Shown here one piece after another: positions 1 to 9,794 of a DNA stretch of 64,000 nucleotides. The notes under the pieces were generated by a model. The model was not told the origin of the DNA. It was given only the letters and a program-made list of their open reading frames with translations, and did no database searches. Origin of the DNA: Massilia aquatica. Lineage in GTDB: Bacteria; Pseudomonadota; Gammaproteobacteria; Burkholderiales; Burkholderiaceae_D. How positions within the stretch are numbered: position 1 is the stretch's first letter; every line of letters starts with the position of its first letter. The stretch is taken from assembly GCF_011682045.1 (NCBI RefSeq), contig NZ_VVIW01000003.1, forward strand, positions 248,001-312,000, in the 5' to 3' direction. Position numbers and translations under genes: made by a program.

Positions 1-642
1 AAAGTGCTGGCCGACGTGGGCCTGTTGGGCATGCCGAACGCCGGCAAGTCGACCTTCATTACGGCCGTCTCGAACGCCAAGCCGAAGATCGCCGACTACC
101 CGTTCACCACCTTGCACCCGAACCTGGGCGTGGTGCGCGTGTCGCACGAGAAGAGCTTCGTCATCGCCGACATTCCCGGCCTGATCGAAGGCGCCTCCGA
201 AGGCGCGGGCCTCGGCCACCAGTTCTTGCGCCACCTGCAGCGTACCGGCCTGTTGCTGCACATCGTCGACATGGCCCCGTTCGAGACCAATGTCGATCCG
301 GTCAAGGAAGCCAAGGCCCTGATCAAGGAACTGGAAAAGTACGACGAGTCGCTGGTCGACAAGCCGCGCTGGTTCGTCCTGAACAAGCTCGATGTGGTGC
401 CGGCAGAAGACCGCAAGAAGCTGGTCAAGGATTTCGTCAAGCGCATGGCCTGGAAGGGTCCTGTGTTCGAAATTTCGGCCCTGAGCCACGAAGGCTGCCC
501 GGAGCTGGTCAACGCCATCTACCTGCACCTCGAGACCATCAAGAAGAGCGAGCACCGCGCCGAAGAAACGCAGATGACCGAAGAAGCACGCGGCATTGCG
601 TCGATCGATCCGGACGATCCACGCTTCAAGATCCTCGACTAA
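1..642 (+). CDS. obgE: GTPase ObgE/CgtA, C-terminal part (5' end outside window)
   Basis: Obg is an essential GTPase acting in 50S ribosome assembly and stress signalling. The reading frame is open from base 1, so the N-terminal Obg fold (roughly 150 residues) lies upstream of the window. The visible 213 codons hold the whole G domain: P-loop GMPNAGKST at about residues 10-18, switch region [12 protein letters not shown]3 DIPGL, G4 NKLD and G5 SALS, ending in an acidic tail ([11 protein letters not shown]). The valine at base 4 is not the real start. A membrane-protein gene and proB follow on the same strand, consistent with the obgE-proB order common in betaproteobacteria. Confidence 0.96.
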   Translation, partial: KVLADVGLLGMPNAGKSTFITAVSNAKPKIADYPFTTLHPNLGVVRVSHEKSFVIADIPGLIEGASEGAGLGHQFLRHLQRTGLLLHIVDMAPFETNVDPVKEAKALIKELEKYDESLVDKPRWFVLNKLDVVPAEDRKKLVKDFVKRMAWKGPVFEISALSHEGCPELVNAIYLHLETIKKSEHRAEETQMTEEARGIASIDPDDPRFKILD

Positions 643-655
643 GTTGGCAGTATCC

Positions 656-1033
656 ATGCTCAAGCAGAAGCTGCGCGCGCAGCTTCTGAACCTGATCGCC
701 CTTGCCAGTTCGCTGGCCGCACTCGCGGCCTTGCTGGACCCGGACCGGGTGGCGATCGCCATGGGCGTGTTTCTCGTTGGCGTGAACGGCTACAGCCAGT
801 TCTTCGCCATGTATGTCGGCGTCAGGGTGGCTACCGCCGCCCTGGCGCTGCTGGCAGCAAGGCAGGCCGACCAGCCTGTCCTCGGCGATATCACCGCATT
901 GTTCGTCCTGGCGCAGCCGGCCGGCCGCTTTGTCGCGGCTTTCGCCATCGGCCTGCCCCAGGGATTGTTGTTAATCGTTTGCGGGATCGAACTGGCGGCA
1001 GGCCTCCTGCTGCTTGCCTTGCGCCCGCGCTGA
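656..1033 (+). CDS. small hypothetical membrane protein between obgE and proB
   Basis: 125 residues, strongly hydrophobic, with about four predicted membrane segments (near residues 10-28, 32-55, 58-75 and 98-122). There are short charged ends (MLKQKLRAQ at the start, LRPR at the end). I recognise no family. I chose the ATG at 656, 13 bases after the obgE stop; an upstream in-frame start at 596 would lie inside obgE. The gene sits in the obgE-proB interval on the same strand and is probably co-transcribed, its stop being 16 bases before the proB start. Function unknown. Confidence 0.72.
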   Translation: MLKQKLRAQLLNLIALASSLAALAALLDPDRVAIAMGVFLVGVNGYSQFFAMYVGVRVATAALALLAARQADQPVLGDITALFVLAQPAGRFVAAFAIGLPQGLLLIVCGIELAAGLLLLALRPR

Positions 1034-1049
1034 CAAGAACCGCCGACCC

Positions 1050-2168
1050 ATGAACTCCGTCATCCAGACCGCCACCCGCATCATCATCAAAGTCGGCTCC
1101 TCGCTCGTCACCAACGACGGACGCGGGCTCGATCACGCCGCCATCGCGCGCTGGGCCGCGCAAATCGCCGCCCTGCGCGCCCTCGGCAAGGAAGTCGTCA
1201 TGGTCAGCTCCGGCGCCATCGCCGAAGGCATGCTGCGCCTCGGCTTCGAGAAGCGCCCGACCGACATCCACGAACTGCAGGCCTGCGCCGCCGTCGGCCA
1301 GATGGGTCTGGCGCAGATCTATGAAACCAGCTTTCGCGCGCACGGCCTGGGCACGGCCCAGGTGCTGCTGACCCACGCCGACCTGGCCGACCGCGAACGC
1401 TACCTGAACGCGCGTTCCACCCTCACCACCTTGCTGCGCCTGGGCGTGGTCCCGATCATCAACGAGAACGATACCGTCGTCACCGACGAGATCAAGTTCG
1501 GCGACAACGACACCCTCGGCGCGCTGGTGGCCAACCTGATCGAAGCCGACGCCCTGGTCATCCTCACCGACCAGCATGGCCTGTACAGCGCCGACCCGCG
1601 CAAGGACCCGGCAGCGGTGCTGATCGCCCATGGCGAAGCGGGCGACCCGGCCCTCGAAGCGATGGCCGGCGGCGCTGGCAGCAGCATCGGTCGCGGCGGC
1701 ATGCTGACCAAGATCCTGGCCGCCAGGCGCGCCGCCGGTTCGGGCGCGCACACCATCATCGCCTGGGGCCGCGACAGCGACGTGCTCACGCGCCTGGCCG
1801 CCGGCGAAGCGATTGGCACCGAGCTGCGTGCCCCGACCGGGCGCCTGACAGCCCGCAAACAGTGGATGGCCGACCATCTGCACACCGCCGGCAAGGTGGT
1901 GCTCGACGCCGGCGCGGTGCAAAAGCTGACCAGGGAAGGCAAGTCGCTGCTGCCAATCGGCGTGATCGAAGTGCGCGGCGAGTTCGGACGCGGCGCCGTC
2001 ATCACCTGCCTGGCCGAAGACGGCAGCGAGGTCGCGCGCGGGCTGTCCAACTACACCAGCGGCGAGGCGCGCCGCATCCTGCGCAAGCCCTCGTCCGAGA
2101 TCGAAAAGCTGCTGGGCTTTCTCGAAGGCCCTGAACTGATCCACCGCGATAACCTGGTCCTGCTCTGA
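1050..2168 (+). CDS. proB: glutamate 5-kinase
   Basis: Catalyses ATP-dependent phosphorylation of L-glutamate to gamma-glutamyl phosphate, the first committed and proline-inhibited step of proline synthesis, in the cytoplasm. 372 residues, normal length. The amino-acid-kinase domain occupies about residues 1-260: IKVGSSLV near residue 13, [11 protein letters not shown] near 50, NENDTVV near 138 and [12 protein letters not shown] near 171. A PUA domain follows at about 280-360. The ATG at 1050 gives the canonical N-terminus; the longer in-frame extension overlaps the upstream gene. Last gene of the obgE-linked cluster. Confidence 0.97.
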   Translation: MNSVIQTATRIIIKVGSSLVTNDGRGLDHAAIARWAAQIAALRALGKEVVMVSSGAIAEGMLRLGFEKRPTDIHELQACAAVGQMGLAQIYETSFRAHGLGTAQVLLTHADLADRERYLNARSTLTTLLRLGVVPIINENDTVVTDEIKFGDNDTLGALVANLIEADALVILTDQHGLYSADPRKDPAAVLIAHGEAGDPALEAMAGGAGSSIGRGGMLTKILAARRAAGSGAHTIIAWGRDSDVLTRLAAGEAIGTELRAPTGRLTARKQWMADHLHTAGKVVLDAGAVQKLTREGKSLLPIGVIEVRGEFGRGAVITCLAEDGSEVARGLSNYTSGEARRILRKPSSEIEKLLGFLEGPELIHRDNLVLL

Positions 2169-2173
2169 TCCGG

Positions 2174-2194
2174 AGCGCAGCCGCGTGCTGCGCT
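2174..2194 (+). terminator. hairpin after proB, possible terminator
   Basis: An 8 bp perfect stem (AGCGCAGC/GCTGCGCT) with a 5-base loop begins 5 bases after the proB stop. It is followed only by TTCTGG, so there is no good T-run and termination is uncertain. Confidence 0.35.
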
Positions 2195-2271
2195 TCTGGA
2201 AACATTGCGCTCTAGCATCGGATCAGTTACGCTTTGGCATCCATCCGCCTGCCTGACTGTGCGCCCATCCC

Positions 2272-3201
2272 ATGAAAGACGTCTTCTCCACATTCCTGAG
2301 CTGGATCAGCACGCTGCTGTTCCTGTTGCTCGGCTTCTTCTACTATTCGACCACTTACAGCGTGCTGGTGTTCTTCGTGACCCTGCTGGCGGTGTTGGTG
2401 TGCGCGCCGCCGTCGCGCCGCTTTTTCACGGCGCGCACCGGCGTGACCCTGTCCGGGGGCGCCATGGCGCTGGCCACCTTCGTCCTGTTCATCGCCCAGG
2501 GCTGGATCGGCATTGCGCAAAATTTCGAGGTCGCGGAAGGGGAGCATGTCCAGCGCGAGCAGGACAAGGTGCAGGCGCTCGAGAGCGCGCGCGCACGCGA
2601 ATGGGCGCGCTTCCTGGAAGCCAAGCCGGGCCTGTTGGCCAAGGCCACCGCCATGCGCGACCAGGGCAAGCTGGCCGAAGCCCTGGCGCTGATCGCGCAA
2701 GCGAACGCGCGCATGAAAGACCGCGATCTTGATGAGCTGCGCACCTCGATTCTCATCATCCAGACCGAAGCGGGCCTGAAAGACGAAGCGGCGCTGCCGC
2801 TGCGCCAGCGTCTGGCCCTGTACACGCGCCTGGCCGCGCTCGACCCGGCGAATGCGCGCTTCGCCGCCAAGGTGGCCGCGCTCGACGCGCAACTCAAGGA
2901 GAGCAGCGCGCGCGAACAGGCCGAGACCGAGCGTTTCAGCCAAGCCCACGGCCGCGAAGCCATGCTGGCGCGCCAGTTCGACAAGCGCAGCGGCGCGCAC
3001 CGGAAGCTGCAGGCGGAGATCAAGCGCACCATGCTGAACCCGGCCAGCTACCAGCATGTGGAAACGACCAATCTCGATACCGGCAGCGGCATGAGCGTGT
3101 GGACCACCTTCCGCGGCAAGAGCGCGGCCGGCGAGATGGTTGAAAACAGCCTTTCGGCCACCGTTGACGACAGCGGCAATGTGCTGACCATCGAGGAGTA
3201 G
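2272..3201 (+). CDS. hypothetical membrane protein with coiled coil and C-terminal beta domain
   Basis: 309 residues. The N-terminus holds three hydrophobic segments (about 10-30, 33-50 and 62-85), then an Ala/Glu/Arg-rich helical, probably coiled-coil region to about residue 240. The C-terminal ~70 residues contain LNPASYQHVET, VWTTFRGKSAAGEMVENS and a DDSGNV turn. This resembles a small beta domain seen at the end of many uncharacterised bacterial membrane proteins. No enzymatic motif is visible. It starts about 100 bases after proB and probably has its own promoter. I cannot assign a function. Confidence 0.75.
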   Translation: MKDVFSTFLSWISTLLFLLLGFFYYSTTYSVLVFFVTLLAVLVCAPPSRRFFTARTGVTLSGGAMALATFVLFIAQGWIGIAQNFEVAEGEHVQREQDKVQALESARAREWARFLEAKPGLLAKATAMRDQGKLAEALALIAQANARMKDRDLDELRTSILIIQTEAGLKDEAALPLRQRLALYTRLAALDPANARFAAKVAALDAQLKESSAREQAETERFSQAHGREAMLARQFDKRSGAHRKLQAEIKRTMLNPASYQHVETTNLDTGSGMSVWTTFRGKSAAGEMVENSLSATVDDSGNVLTIEE

Positions 3202-3305
3202 GACGGGCGTGTGCGGCATGCGCGCGGCCGCGCGGCGCAATGATCCTGCCGAAAAACGCGCCGCGACGGTATGATGGCAATTTCGCCATCGTTCCACCGA
3301 GCCCC

Positions 3306-4382
3306 ATGATCAATTCACTCAAGCGCCTGTTCGCCCGCCCCCAGGCTGTCGTTCCGGCCGCGCCGACCGGCGCGACGACTCTCTACAACATCTACTGCAC
3401 GCGCCACACCATCGCGCAGCCGGCCTTTGCGCACGAACTGCAAGGGCGGCGCGACCTGTCCGACAGCGAGCTGCTGGTGCACCTGCACGGCTTTTGCGGC
3501 TATGTGTTCAGCCGCGGCACGGAAGCGATGACGCGCGATAAATACCACGTCATCCTGCACATGCAGCGGGTCCAGCATCACCTGAGCATGGAAGTGGCCG
3601 AGGATGCGCTGCCCGAGCTGCACGCCTGGGCGCGCGACGCGAACGCGCTGCTGTTCACGCCGGACGGCCACGTGCGCGACCCGGACGGCCATGTGCTGAT
3701 CAACGTCGCCGACGGCCAGGCCGCTGCCGATGCCAGGGTGCCGTATCCGGCCAAGGCGTGGACGCGCAAGAGCGCCACCGAAGCCATGCTGGCCGCGCGC
3801 GGCATTGCGGTGCCCGACAGCCTGCCGCCGCTGGCGTGCGAAGAAGAAGTAACCCTGCGCGAGCGCGACGAAGTGATCGGCCGCGCGCGCGCCCTGCTGC
3901 TGGTGGCCCTGCGCGCCGAATCGGTGGCGGCGGGCGAGCCGATGCCGGTCGCCACCCTGCTCGATAAAATGCCGCTGGCGGACGACAGCCTGTCGCCGGC
4001 CGAACGCACTTTTCTCGCGCTGGAGTCGCCCTCCGAGCACGAGTGCGCGCAGTTCCTGTGGCGTTACGAAAGCCTGTACGTGCTGCAGTGGGCGCTGGGC
4101 ATGGTCGACGAGCTGCCGTATCCGGACGCGCCGTGCGACACCGCCGCCGCGGTGGCGCGCCAGATCGAGATGCGCGGGCCGCAATTGCGCGACGCCAGCC
4201 AGATCGTCGACGCGCTCGACCAGACCTACCGCCTGCACTGGAATATCCGCCAGATCCGCCTGAAAAAGACCGGCGCCGACTTCGGGGCGGATGCCGACGT
4301 GGTGATGGAACGCCACCATGCCCTGAACTGGCTGGTGCGCTTCCAGCACGCCGACTGGGACTTCGTCGACACGCCGACTTAG
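3306..4382 (+). CDS. DUF4272 domain-containing protein
   Basis: 358 residues, soluble, no signal peptide. The second half carries the pattern I associate with DUF4272: [73 protein letters not shown], and the C-terminal [12 protein letters not shown]. The function of the family is unknown to me. The ATG at 3306 fits the protein (MINSLKRLF); the longer frame from 3240 reads through a non-coding leader. Its stop overlaps the stop of the convergent macro-domain gene by 3 bases. Confidence 0.8.
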   Translation: MINSLKRLFARPQAVVPAAPTGATTLYNIYCTRHTIAQPAFAHELQGRRDLSDSELLVHLHGFCGYVFSRGTEAMTRDKYHVILHMQRVQHHLSMEVAEDALPELHAWARDANALLFTPDGHVRDPDGHVLINVADGQAAADARVPYPAKAWTRKSATEAMLAARGIAVPDSLPPLACEEEVTLRERDEVIGRARALLLVALRAESVAAGEPMPVATLLDKMPLADDSLSPAERTFLALESPSEHECAQFLWRYESLYVLQWALGMVDELPYPDAPCDTAAAVARQIEMRGPQLRDASQIVDALDQTYRLHWNIRQIRLKKTGADFGADADVVMERHHALNWLVRFQHADWDFVDTPT

Positions 4383-4915
4383 CGCTTGATCAGTTCCGCC
4401 TCATACAGCGCCAGGTCGGCGGCCGAAAAACAGCAAAACACCACCTCGCGGATGCCAGGTGCGGCCAGCAGCGCCTCGCGCACGCTGGTCAGCGCCACGT
4501 TGGCGGCCAGTGCCGGCGGGTAGCCGTAGATGCCGGTGCTGATCGCCGGGAACGCGATCGACGCCAGCCCCCGCGCGGCGGCAATCCCGATGGCGTGCCG
4601 GTAGCAGCTCGCCAGCAGCGCCGCTTCGCCATTGTCTCCGCCGCGCCAGACCGGTCCGACCGTGTGGATGATGCATCTGGCGGCCAGCCGGTATGCGCCG
4701 GTGGCCTTGGCCTCGCCGGTCTTGCAGCCGCCGAGCAGGCGGCATTCGTGCACCAGTTCCGGCCCGGCCGCGCGGTGTATCGCGCCGTCGACCCCGCCGC
4801 CGCCCAGCAGGGACGAGTTGGCGGCGTTGACGATGGCATCGGCCGGCAAGGTGGTGATGTCGGCGCGTACGGCGCGCAGCAGTGCGCCATTCTGATGAAG
4901 CATGTCGTCGGTCAT
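4379..4915 (-). CDS. macro-domain protein, probable O-acetyl-ADP-ribose deacetylase
   Basis: 178 residues, single macro domain. Diagnostic motifs: [26 protein letters not shown] near residues 26-52 (Asn and GGGVDGAIH shape the ADP-ribose site), [22 protein letters not shown], and [15 protein letters not shown] near 130. Members hydrolyse O-acetyl-ADP-ribose or remove ADP-ribose from proteins (YmdB-like). I place the start at ATG 4915 because GGAG sits 6 bases upstream; the frame can be extended to a TTG at 4927 with no better support. The 3' end overlaps the convergent DUF4272 gene. Confidence 0.93.
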   Translation of the reverse strand: MTDDMLHQNGALLRAVRADITTLPADAIVNAANSSLLGGGGVDGAIHRAAGPELVHECRLLGGCKTGEAKATGAYRLAARCIIHTVGPVWRGGDNGEAALLASCYRHAIGIAAARGLASIAFPAISTGIYGYPPALAANVALTSVREALLAAPGIREVVFCCFSAADLALYEAELIKR

Positions 4916-4949
4916 CCGATTCTCCAAAAAACCGCGCCTGGTCAGGAGA

Positions 4950-5597
4950 CTACTTGACCGCCGGCGCCGGCGTCTTCGCCTTGTACTCGCACAGGTCGGC
5001 GATCATGCAGTTCCAGCACAGGGGTTTGCGCGCGATGCAGGTGTAGCGCCCGTGCAAAATCAGCCAGTGATGCGCATCCTGCATGAACTCCTTGGGCACG
5101 AACTTGAGCAGCTTCTGCTCGACCACCACCACATCCTTGCCGGGCGCGATGCCGGTCCGGTTCGAGACCCGGAAAATATGCGTATCGACCGCCATGGTCG
5201 GCTCGCCGAACGCGGTATTGAGCACCACATTGGCGGTCTTGCGTCCCACCCCCGGCAGCGCTTCGAGCGCCTCGCGCGAGTGCGGCACTTCGCCGCCGTG
5301 CAGGTCGATCAGCATCTGGCAGGTGGCCATGACATTCTTGGCCTTGGTGTGATACAGGCCGATGGTCTGGATGTACGATTTGAGTTCGTCGATCCCCAGC
5401 GCCAGGATGGCCGCCGGCGTGTTCGCCACCGGGTACAGCAGGCGCGTGGCCTTGTTCACGCCCACATCGGTGGACTGGGCCGAGAGCAGCACTGCGATCA
5501 AGAGTTCAAACGGCGTGGTGTATTCGAGTTCCGTGGTCGGGTGCGGATTGGCCGCGCGCAGGCGGCTGAAGATTTCAAAGCGTTTTGCTGGATTCAT
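4950..5597 (-). CDS. nth: endonuclease III (DNA glycosylase/AP lyase)
   Basis: Base-excision repair enzyme removing oxidised pyrimidines and nicking abasic sites. 215 residues. The helix-hairpin-helix [12 protein letters not shown] carries Lys120 and VDTHIFRV carries Asp138, both at the positions of the catalytic residues in the E. coli enzyme. Four cysteines (C187, C194, C197, C203; C-x6-C-x2-C-x5-C) bind the 4Fe-4S cluster. The ATG lies one base after the rsxB stop, so the two genes form an operon, an arrangement common in betaproteobacteria. Confidence 0.98.
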   Translation of the reverse strand: MNPAKRFEIFSRLRAANPHPTTELEYTTPFELLIAVLLSAQSTDVGVNKATRLLYPVANTPAAILALGIDELKSYIQTIGLYHTKAKNVMATCQMLIDLHGGEVPHSREALEALPGVGRKTANVVLNTAFGEPTMAVDTHIFRVSNRTGIAPGKDVVVVEQKLLKFVPKEFMQDAHHWLILHGRYTCIARKPLCWNCMIADLCEYKAKTPAPAVK

Positions 5598-5598
5598 C

Positions 5599-6273
5599 TT
5601 ATTGTTCCGGAGGCGGCGCCGCCTTCTGGCGCGCGCGTTCCATGGCGGCGGCGATGATGGCGCGCTTGCGCTCCTTCTCGGCGATTTCTTCGGGCGTGTT
5701 GGTCACCTGCGCCGTCACTTCCTGCATCTTGGCGACCGCTTTGGCGGCCAGGCGCGCATCGTTTTCCTCGCGTTCGCGCTGCAGGCGCGCGGTGCGGAAG
5801 TCGTGCCGCTCGCGCGCGCTGTCGGCCTGTTCCTGCGACCACGCGGCCCAGCCGGTGCGCTCGCCCGTCACCGGCATCATGCTGATGCAGTCGACCGGGC
5901 AGGGCGCCACGCACAGGTCGCAGCCGGTGCACAGGCTCGGCAGGATCGTGTGCATCTGCTTGGCCGCGCCCATGATGGCATCGACCGGGCAGGCCTGGAT
6001 GCACAGGGTGCAGCCGATGCACAGCGCTTCATCGATAAACGCCACCGGGCGCGCACGCTCGATGCCGTTGGCCGGATTGATGGGAATGACCTTGCGGCCA
6101 AGCAGCGCGGCCAGGCGCGCCACGCCCTCGATGCCGCCCGGCGGGCACTGGTTGATGTCGGCAGTGCCCTCGGCGATCGCTTGCGCGTACGGGCGGCAGG
6201 CGGCGTAGCCGCATTTGGTGCACTGGGTCTGCGGCAGCAGGTCTTCGATGTGGTCGGCCAGGGTCTTGGTCAC
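5599..6273 (-). CDS. rsxB: RnfB/RsxB-type ferredoxin protein
   Basis: Iron-sulfur electron-transfer protein of the RnfB family. The N-terminal cluster motif C-x2-C-x4-C-x16-C ([10 protein letters not shown]...QCPPGG) is followed by two 4Fe-4S ferredoxin motifs ([15 protein letters not shown] and [15 protein letters not shown]) and a charged, probably helical tail. The hydrophobic N-terminal anchor of membrane RnfB is absent, and no other rnf/rsx genes are nearby, so it is not part of a visible Rnf complex. I chose the GTG at 6273 ([17 protein letters not shown]). An ATG at 6333 also opens the frame but lies upstream of a TATAAT box at 6318-6313. Operon with nth. Confidence 0.88.
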   Translation of the reverse strand: MTKTLADHIEDLLPQTQCTKCGYAACRPYAQAIAEGTADINQCPPGGIEGVARLAALLGRKVIPINPANGIERARPVAFIDEALCIGCTLCIQACPVDAIMGAAKQMHTILPSLCTGCDLCVAPCPVDCISMMPVTGERTGWAAWSQEQADSARERHDFRTARLQREREENDARLAAKAVAKMQEVTAQVTNTPEEIAEKERKRAIIAAAMERARQKAAPPPEQ

Positions 6274-6312
6274 GGCGGCGGGCGGCGGGCGGCAAATGGG
6301 TGGGAAAGCGAC

Positions 6313-6318
6313 ATTATA
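6313..6318 (-). promoter_or_regulatory. -10 box upstream of rsxB-nth
   Basis: Perfect TATAAT on the minus strand, about 40 bases before the GTG start of rsxB and just after the phaZ terminator. No convincing -35 is seen at 16-18 bp. It supports the internal GTG start over the ATG at 6333. Confidence 0.45.
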
Positions 6319-6374
6319 GTCGCCGCCCGCCATCCTCAGCGCCCGCCCCGCAGGGCAGCGCCGCTGGCGGCGAA

Positions 6375-6415
6375 AAAAATGCCGCAGACGGGATCAACCC
6401 GCGTGCGGCATTTTT
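6375..6415 (-). terminator. rho-independent terminator after phaZ
   Basis: 12 bp stem (AAAAATGCCGCA/TGCGGCATTTTT) enclosing a smaller CGGG/CCCG hairpin, with seven T on the minus strand. It starts 17 bases after the phaZ stop. Confidence 0.85.
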
Positions 6416-6431
6416 GGGAAGCGGGCTGAAA

Positions 6432-7667
6432 TCAGCCGTGCTTCTGGATGAATTCGCCGATCTTCGGGCAAATCACTTCGCGCCAGCGACGGCCCGAGAA
6501 GATGCCGTAGTGGCCGCATTTCGGCGCCACGAAATCCTGCTGCATGTCGGCCGGAATGCCGCTGCACAGATCGTGCGCGGCCTGGGTCTGGCCGGCGCCG
6601 GAGATGTCGTCCAACTCGCCTTCGACCGTAAACAGCGCCACTGTGGTGATGTCCTGCGGACGCACCAGGTTGCCGCCGACGGTCCACGTGCCCTTCGGCA
6701 GGCGGTGTTCCTGGAACACGGTCTTGATGGTGTCCAGATAGTACTCGGCCGGCATGTCGAGCACCGCGTTGTACTCGTTGTAGAACTGGCGATGGCCTTC
6801 GGCCGGCTCGTCGTCGCCCGCCACCAGGTGGTTGTAGAACTCGCGGTGGCTCTGCGCGTGGCGGCCCGGGTTCATGGCGATGAAGCCGGCGTGCTGCAGG
6901 AAGCCCGGATACACCTTGCGCCCGAAGCCCGGATAGTTGGCCGGCACCGCGTAGATCACGGTGTTTTCGAACCACGAAAACGGCTTTTCGATGGCCAGGT
7001 CGTTGACCGCGGTGGGCGACTTGCTCGGGTCGATCGGGCCGCCCATCATGGTCATGGTTTTCGGCAGCTGCGGATCCTTGGCGGTAGCCATCAGCGAGAT
7101 CGCGGCCAGCACCGGCACGGTCGGCTGGCACACCGAAATGACATGCAGATCGGGTGCGAGCAGGCGGATGAAATCCTGCACGTAGTAGATATAGTCGTCC
7201 AGGTGGAACGGACCCTCGGTCAGCGGCACCATGCGCGCATCGGTCCAGTCGGTGATATACACGTCATGGCCGGTCAGCAGGCCGCGCACGGTATCGCGCA
7301 GCAGGGTCGAATGGTGGCCCGACAGCGGCGCGACCAGCAGCACTTTCGGCTGGCCCAGTTTTTCAATCGCCTTGTCGTTCAGGTCTTTTTTGAAGTGCAG
7401 CAGGCGGCAGAACGGACGGGTCTGGACGACCTGCTCCATGATGCCGACCGTTTCGCCGTCGATGACGGTCGATGTGATGTCGAAAGCGGGTTTTTCGTAA
7501 TCCTTGCCGAGTCGGTACATCAGCTCGTAGCCAGCGGCGATACGCTGCGCGAACGGCGTGTGCGCGAACGGCGACACCGGATTGGAAAACAGTTTGGATG
7601 AGGCGTCGGCCCACTGCATCAGTGGCGTCAGGAATGAGCGTTGCATCTCGTGCAATTGGTAAAGCAT
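6432..7667 (-). CDS. phaZ: intracellular polyhydroxyalkanoate depolymerase
   Basis: Mobilises stored polyhydroxybutyrate granules in the cytoplasm. 411 residues, the usual size of PhaZ from Ralstonia-type bacteria. It has the family's cysteine nucleophile instead of serine: VCQPT with Cys180. Asp353 (EGELDDISG) and His386 (CGHYGIFSGRRW) complete the triad, very close to the positions known for the Ralstonia enzyme. No signal peptide. ATG 7667 is preceded by AAGGAA at good spacing; the upstream extension of the frame has no support. It has its own terminator and a candidate -10 box upstream. Another PHA-linked gene lies at 11163-11444. Confidence 0.95.
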   Translation of the reverse strand: MLYQLHEMQRSFLTPLMQWADASSKLFSNPVSPFAHTPFAQRIAAGYELMYRLGKDYEKPAFDITSTVIDGETVGIMEQVVQTRPFCRLLHFKKDLNDKAIEKLGQPKVLLVAPLSGHHSTLLRDTVRGLLTGHDVYITDWTDARMVPLTEGPFHLDDYIYYVQDFIRLLAPDLHVISVCQPTVPVLAAISLMATAKDPQLPKTMTMMGGPIDPSKSPTAVNDLAIEKPFSWFENTVIYAVPANYPGFGRKVYPGFLQHAGFIAMNPGRHAQSHREFYNHLVAGDDEPAEGHRQFYNEYNAVLDMPAEYYLDTIKTVFQEHRLPKGTWTVGGNLVRPQDITTVALFTVEGELDDISGAGQTQAAHDLCSGIPADMQQDFVAPKCGHYGIFSGRRWREVICPKIGEFIQKHG

Positions 7668-7725
7668 ACATATTCCTTCGTTGTAATCGTTGCCTTGCAA
7701 TCGTTTGCGTAAGGTGTGCTGATGA

Positions 7726-7731
7726 ATTATA
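7726..7731 (-). promoter_or_regulatory. -10 box upstream of phaZ
   Basis: Perfect TATAAT on the minus strand 59 bases before the phaZ ATG. No consensus -35 at ideal spacing (a TTGCAG lies 19 bp upstream). Nothing else is evident in the 7668-7937 gap except the terminator at 7873-7899. Confidence 0.4.
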
Positions 7732-7872
7732 GGCCATTTGAAAGGCCGGTCTGCAATTTGCAATTCTTGTTGGAAATTACGCCGCTGTCAGTTTCAGGCA
7801 AGCCAGGCGTGTTCGATACACCGTTTTATCACACAATGCTGCGCTGCGTTTATGAGCTACCTAACGCAGCAT

Positions 7873-7899
7873 GAAAAATGCCCCGACTGAGCGGGGCAT
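7873..7899 (-). terminator. rho-independent terminator after ferredoxin reductase
   Basis: 8 bp perfect stem ATGCCCCG/CGGGGCAT with a 6-base loop, followed by TTTT on the minus strand, about 38 bases after the stop of the reductase gene. Confidence 0.8.
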
Positions 7900-7937
7900 G
7901 TGTTGTTGCAGTAAGACTGATCCGGCGTGACCGCTTG

Positions 7938-9035
7938 TCAGTCGAACGTCGGCGTTTCGACACCCAGGATCTTGTGCAGTTTCGGCGACGTGGTCGTGTA
8001 CTGCATGTGGATCTTTTTATCCGGGAAGATGTACGGCGCCGCACCGAAGGCAGCCAGCGCCGCTTCGTGGAAGCCCGACAGAATCAGTTTTTTCTTGCCC
8101 GGATAGGTGTTGATATCGCCCACCGCAAAAATACCCGGCACGTTGGTTTCGAACTTCTCGGTGTTCTGCACCTTGAGCTGGCGGCGCTCGATGTCCAGGC
8201 CCCATTCGGCGATCGGGCCGAGTTTTGGCGACAGGCCGAAGAACACCAGCAGCATGTCGAGCGGTACGCGGCGGGTCACGCCGTCGGCGCCGGTGACTTT
8301 CACTTCGCTCAGCTTGCCGTCTTTTTCATCGAAGCCGGTGACCTGGCCGATAATCAGCTGCATTTCGTACGCTTCGCACAGGGCCTTCATCTTGGCCACC
8401 GAGGCCGGCGCGGCGCGGAAGTCTTCGCGGCGGTGCAGCAGCACCACCGATTCGGCCTTGCCCACGAAATTGAGGGCCCAGTCCAGCGCCGAGTCGCCGC
8501 CGCCGCAGATGATCAGGTTCTTGCCTTCGAACTGGCTCGGATCCTTGACCTTGTAGTGCACCTGAGTGCCGTCGAAGGCGTCGATGCCGTCGACCTTGAT
8601 CGTGCGCGCCTGGAACGAACCGACGCCGGCCGCGATGAAGATGGTCTTGGTGATGAACTGGGTGCCGGTCGAGGTTTCAACGTTGAAACGGCCGTCTTCG
8701 CGGCGCTGCACCACGGTCACTTCCTGGTTCAGGTGGAAGGTCGGCTCGAACGGTTCGATCTGCTTGAGCAGGTTGTCGGTCAGTTCCTGGCCGGTACACA
8801 CCGGTACCGCGGGGATGTCGTAGATCGGCTTGTCGGGATACAGTTCCACGCACTGGCCGCCCACGGCCGGCAGCGAATCGATCACATGGGCCTTAATTTC
8901 CAGCAAGCCGAGCTCGAACACCTGGAACAATCCGACCGGGCCTGCGCCGATGATCACGGCATCGGACTCGATGGCGCCGGCAAAGGAACTATTGGCAGCG
9001 ACGCTGCCTGCTTCGTGGTTGGCGATGATAGTCAT
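7938..9035 (-). CDS. ferredoxin--NADP+ reductase, thioredoxin-reductase-like (YumC type)
   Basis: Flavoenzyme moving electrons between NADPH and ferredoxin. 365 residues with two Rossmann motifs: FAD-binding [17 protein letters not shown] near residue 27 and NADPH-binding [14 protein letters not shown] near 172. The C-terminal flavin motif is [23 protein letters not shown]. The CxxC redox centre of thioredoxin reductase is absent, as expected for this class. The start is supported by AGGAAG upstream. The next gene upstream on the same strand encodes ferredoxin FdxA, its plausible redox partner. Confidence 0.94.
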   Translation of the reverse strand: MTIIANHEAGSVAANSSFAGAIESDAVIIGAGPVGLFQVFELGLLEIKAHVIDSLPAVGGQCVELYPDKPIYDIPAVPVCTGQELTDNLLKQIEPFEPTFHLNQEVTVVQRREDGRFNVETSTGTQFITKTIFIAAGVGSFQARTIKVDGIDAFDGTQVHYKVKDPSQFEGKNLIICGGGDSALDWALNFVGKAESVVLLHRREDFRAAPASVAKMKALCEAYEMQLIIGQVTGFDEKDGKLSEVKVTGADGVTRRVPLDMLLVFFGLSPKLGPIAEWGLDIERRQLKVQNTEKFETNVPGIFAVGDINTYPGKKKLILSGFHEAALAAFGAAPYIFPDKKIHMQYTTTSPKLHKILGVETPTFD

Positions 9036-9194
9036 GCGCTTACTTCCTGTTGATTTTGGGGTGGGGTTGCTGCTTGCAGCGCTGCATCGGGCGTTGTCGC
9101 GGATGGCCGACAGTGTGCCACGATGGAGACGATCTTGCTGGCGCGAACCCTGGCGCCGGCCCGCGAGGGCGGTCCGGCGGGGCTGCTGGCTGGC

Positions 9195-9518
9195 TTAACG
9201 GATCAACTGATCGATCTTGTTCTGGACGTCTTTCCACTGTTCCGCGTCGGGCAAGGCCGGCTTGGTCTTGGTGATGGACGGCCAGGCGCGCGCCAGTTCA
9301 ACGTTGATCTTGATGAACTGCTGCTGGTCGGCCGGCACATCTTCTTCCGCAAAGATGGCGTTGACGGGACATTCGGCCACGCACACAGCGCAATCGATGC
9401 ACTCGTCCGGATCGATCGTCAGAAAATTCGGGCCTTCCCGGAAACAATCTACCGGGCATACATCGACGCAATCGGTGTAACGACAGCTGATGCACGATTC
9501 GGTGACAACGTGGGTCAT
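9195..9518 (-). CDS. fdxA: seven-iron ferredoxin FdxA
   Basis: 107 residues. Two cysteine clusters, [19 protein letters not shown] and [17 protein letters not shown], match the 3Fe-4S/4Fe-4S ferredoxin family, with a helical C-terminal tail ([14 protein letters not shown]). The ATG at 9518 gives the conserved [10 protein letters not shown]-terminus; the longer open frame is leader. It lies 159 bases upstream of the ferredoxin reductase gene on the same strand, so the pair may work together. The 276-base gap to the antiporter gene is AT-richer, with no further gene. Confidence 0.96.
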   Translation of the reverse strand: MTHVVTESCISCRYTDCVDVCPVDCFREGPNFLTIDPDECIDCAVCVAECPVNAIFAEEDVPADQQQFIKINVELARAWPSITKTKPALPDAEQWKDVQNKIDQLIR

Positions 9519-9794
9519 AACAGTCCTATCAGTGAAAAGGGTGCTGCGGGCCGGTGGCGAAGGGCTTACGCCGACCATAGCAAAGCACTGTATTTTAAGG
9601 CAATTCGCTTATTCCCACAATTGAGGCTTATACACAATCCACATAAGCAAATGCGCCGTTGCGCCCGCACACATGGGCTGTTTTGCTCAAAAACCAAGAC
9701 TTGTTTTCCTGCCACCCAAGCGAACTGAGCAGAAATGGTCGCCCTGATAACGCCGCACCGGTTTGATGCGGCGCAAACAGCCCGCCAAATCGTG

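Noticed and set aside
9628-9636. TTATACACA, a DnaA-box-like sequence
   Set aside because: Single site upstream of fdxA with no cluster of boxes, no dnaA/dnaN nearby; not an origin.
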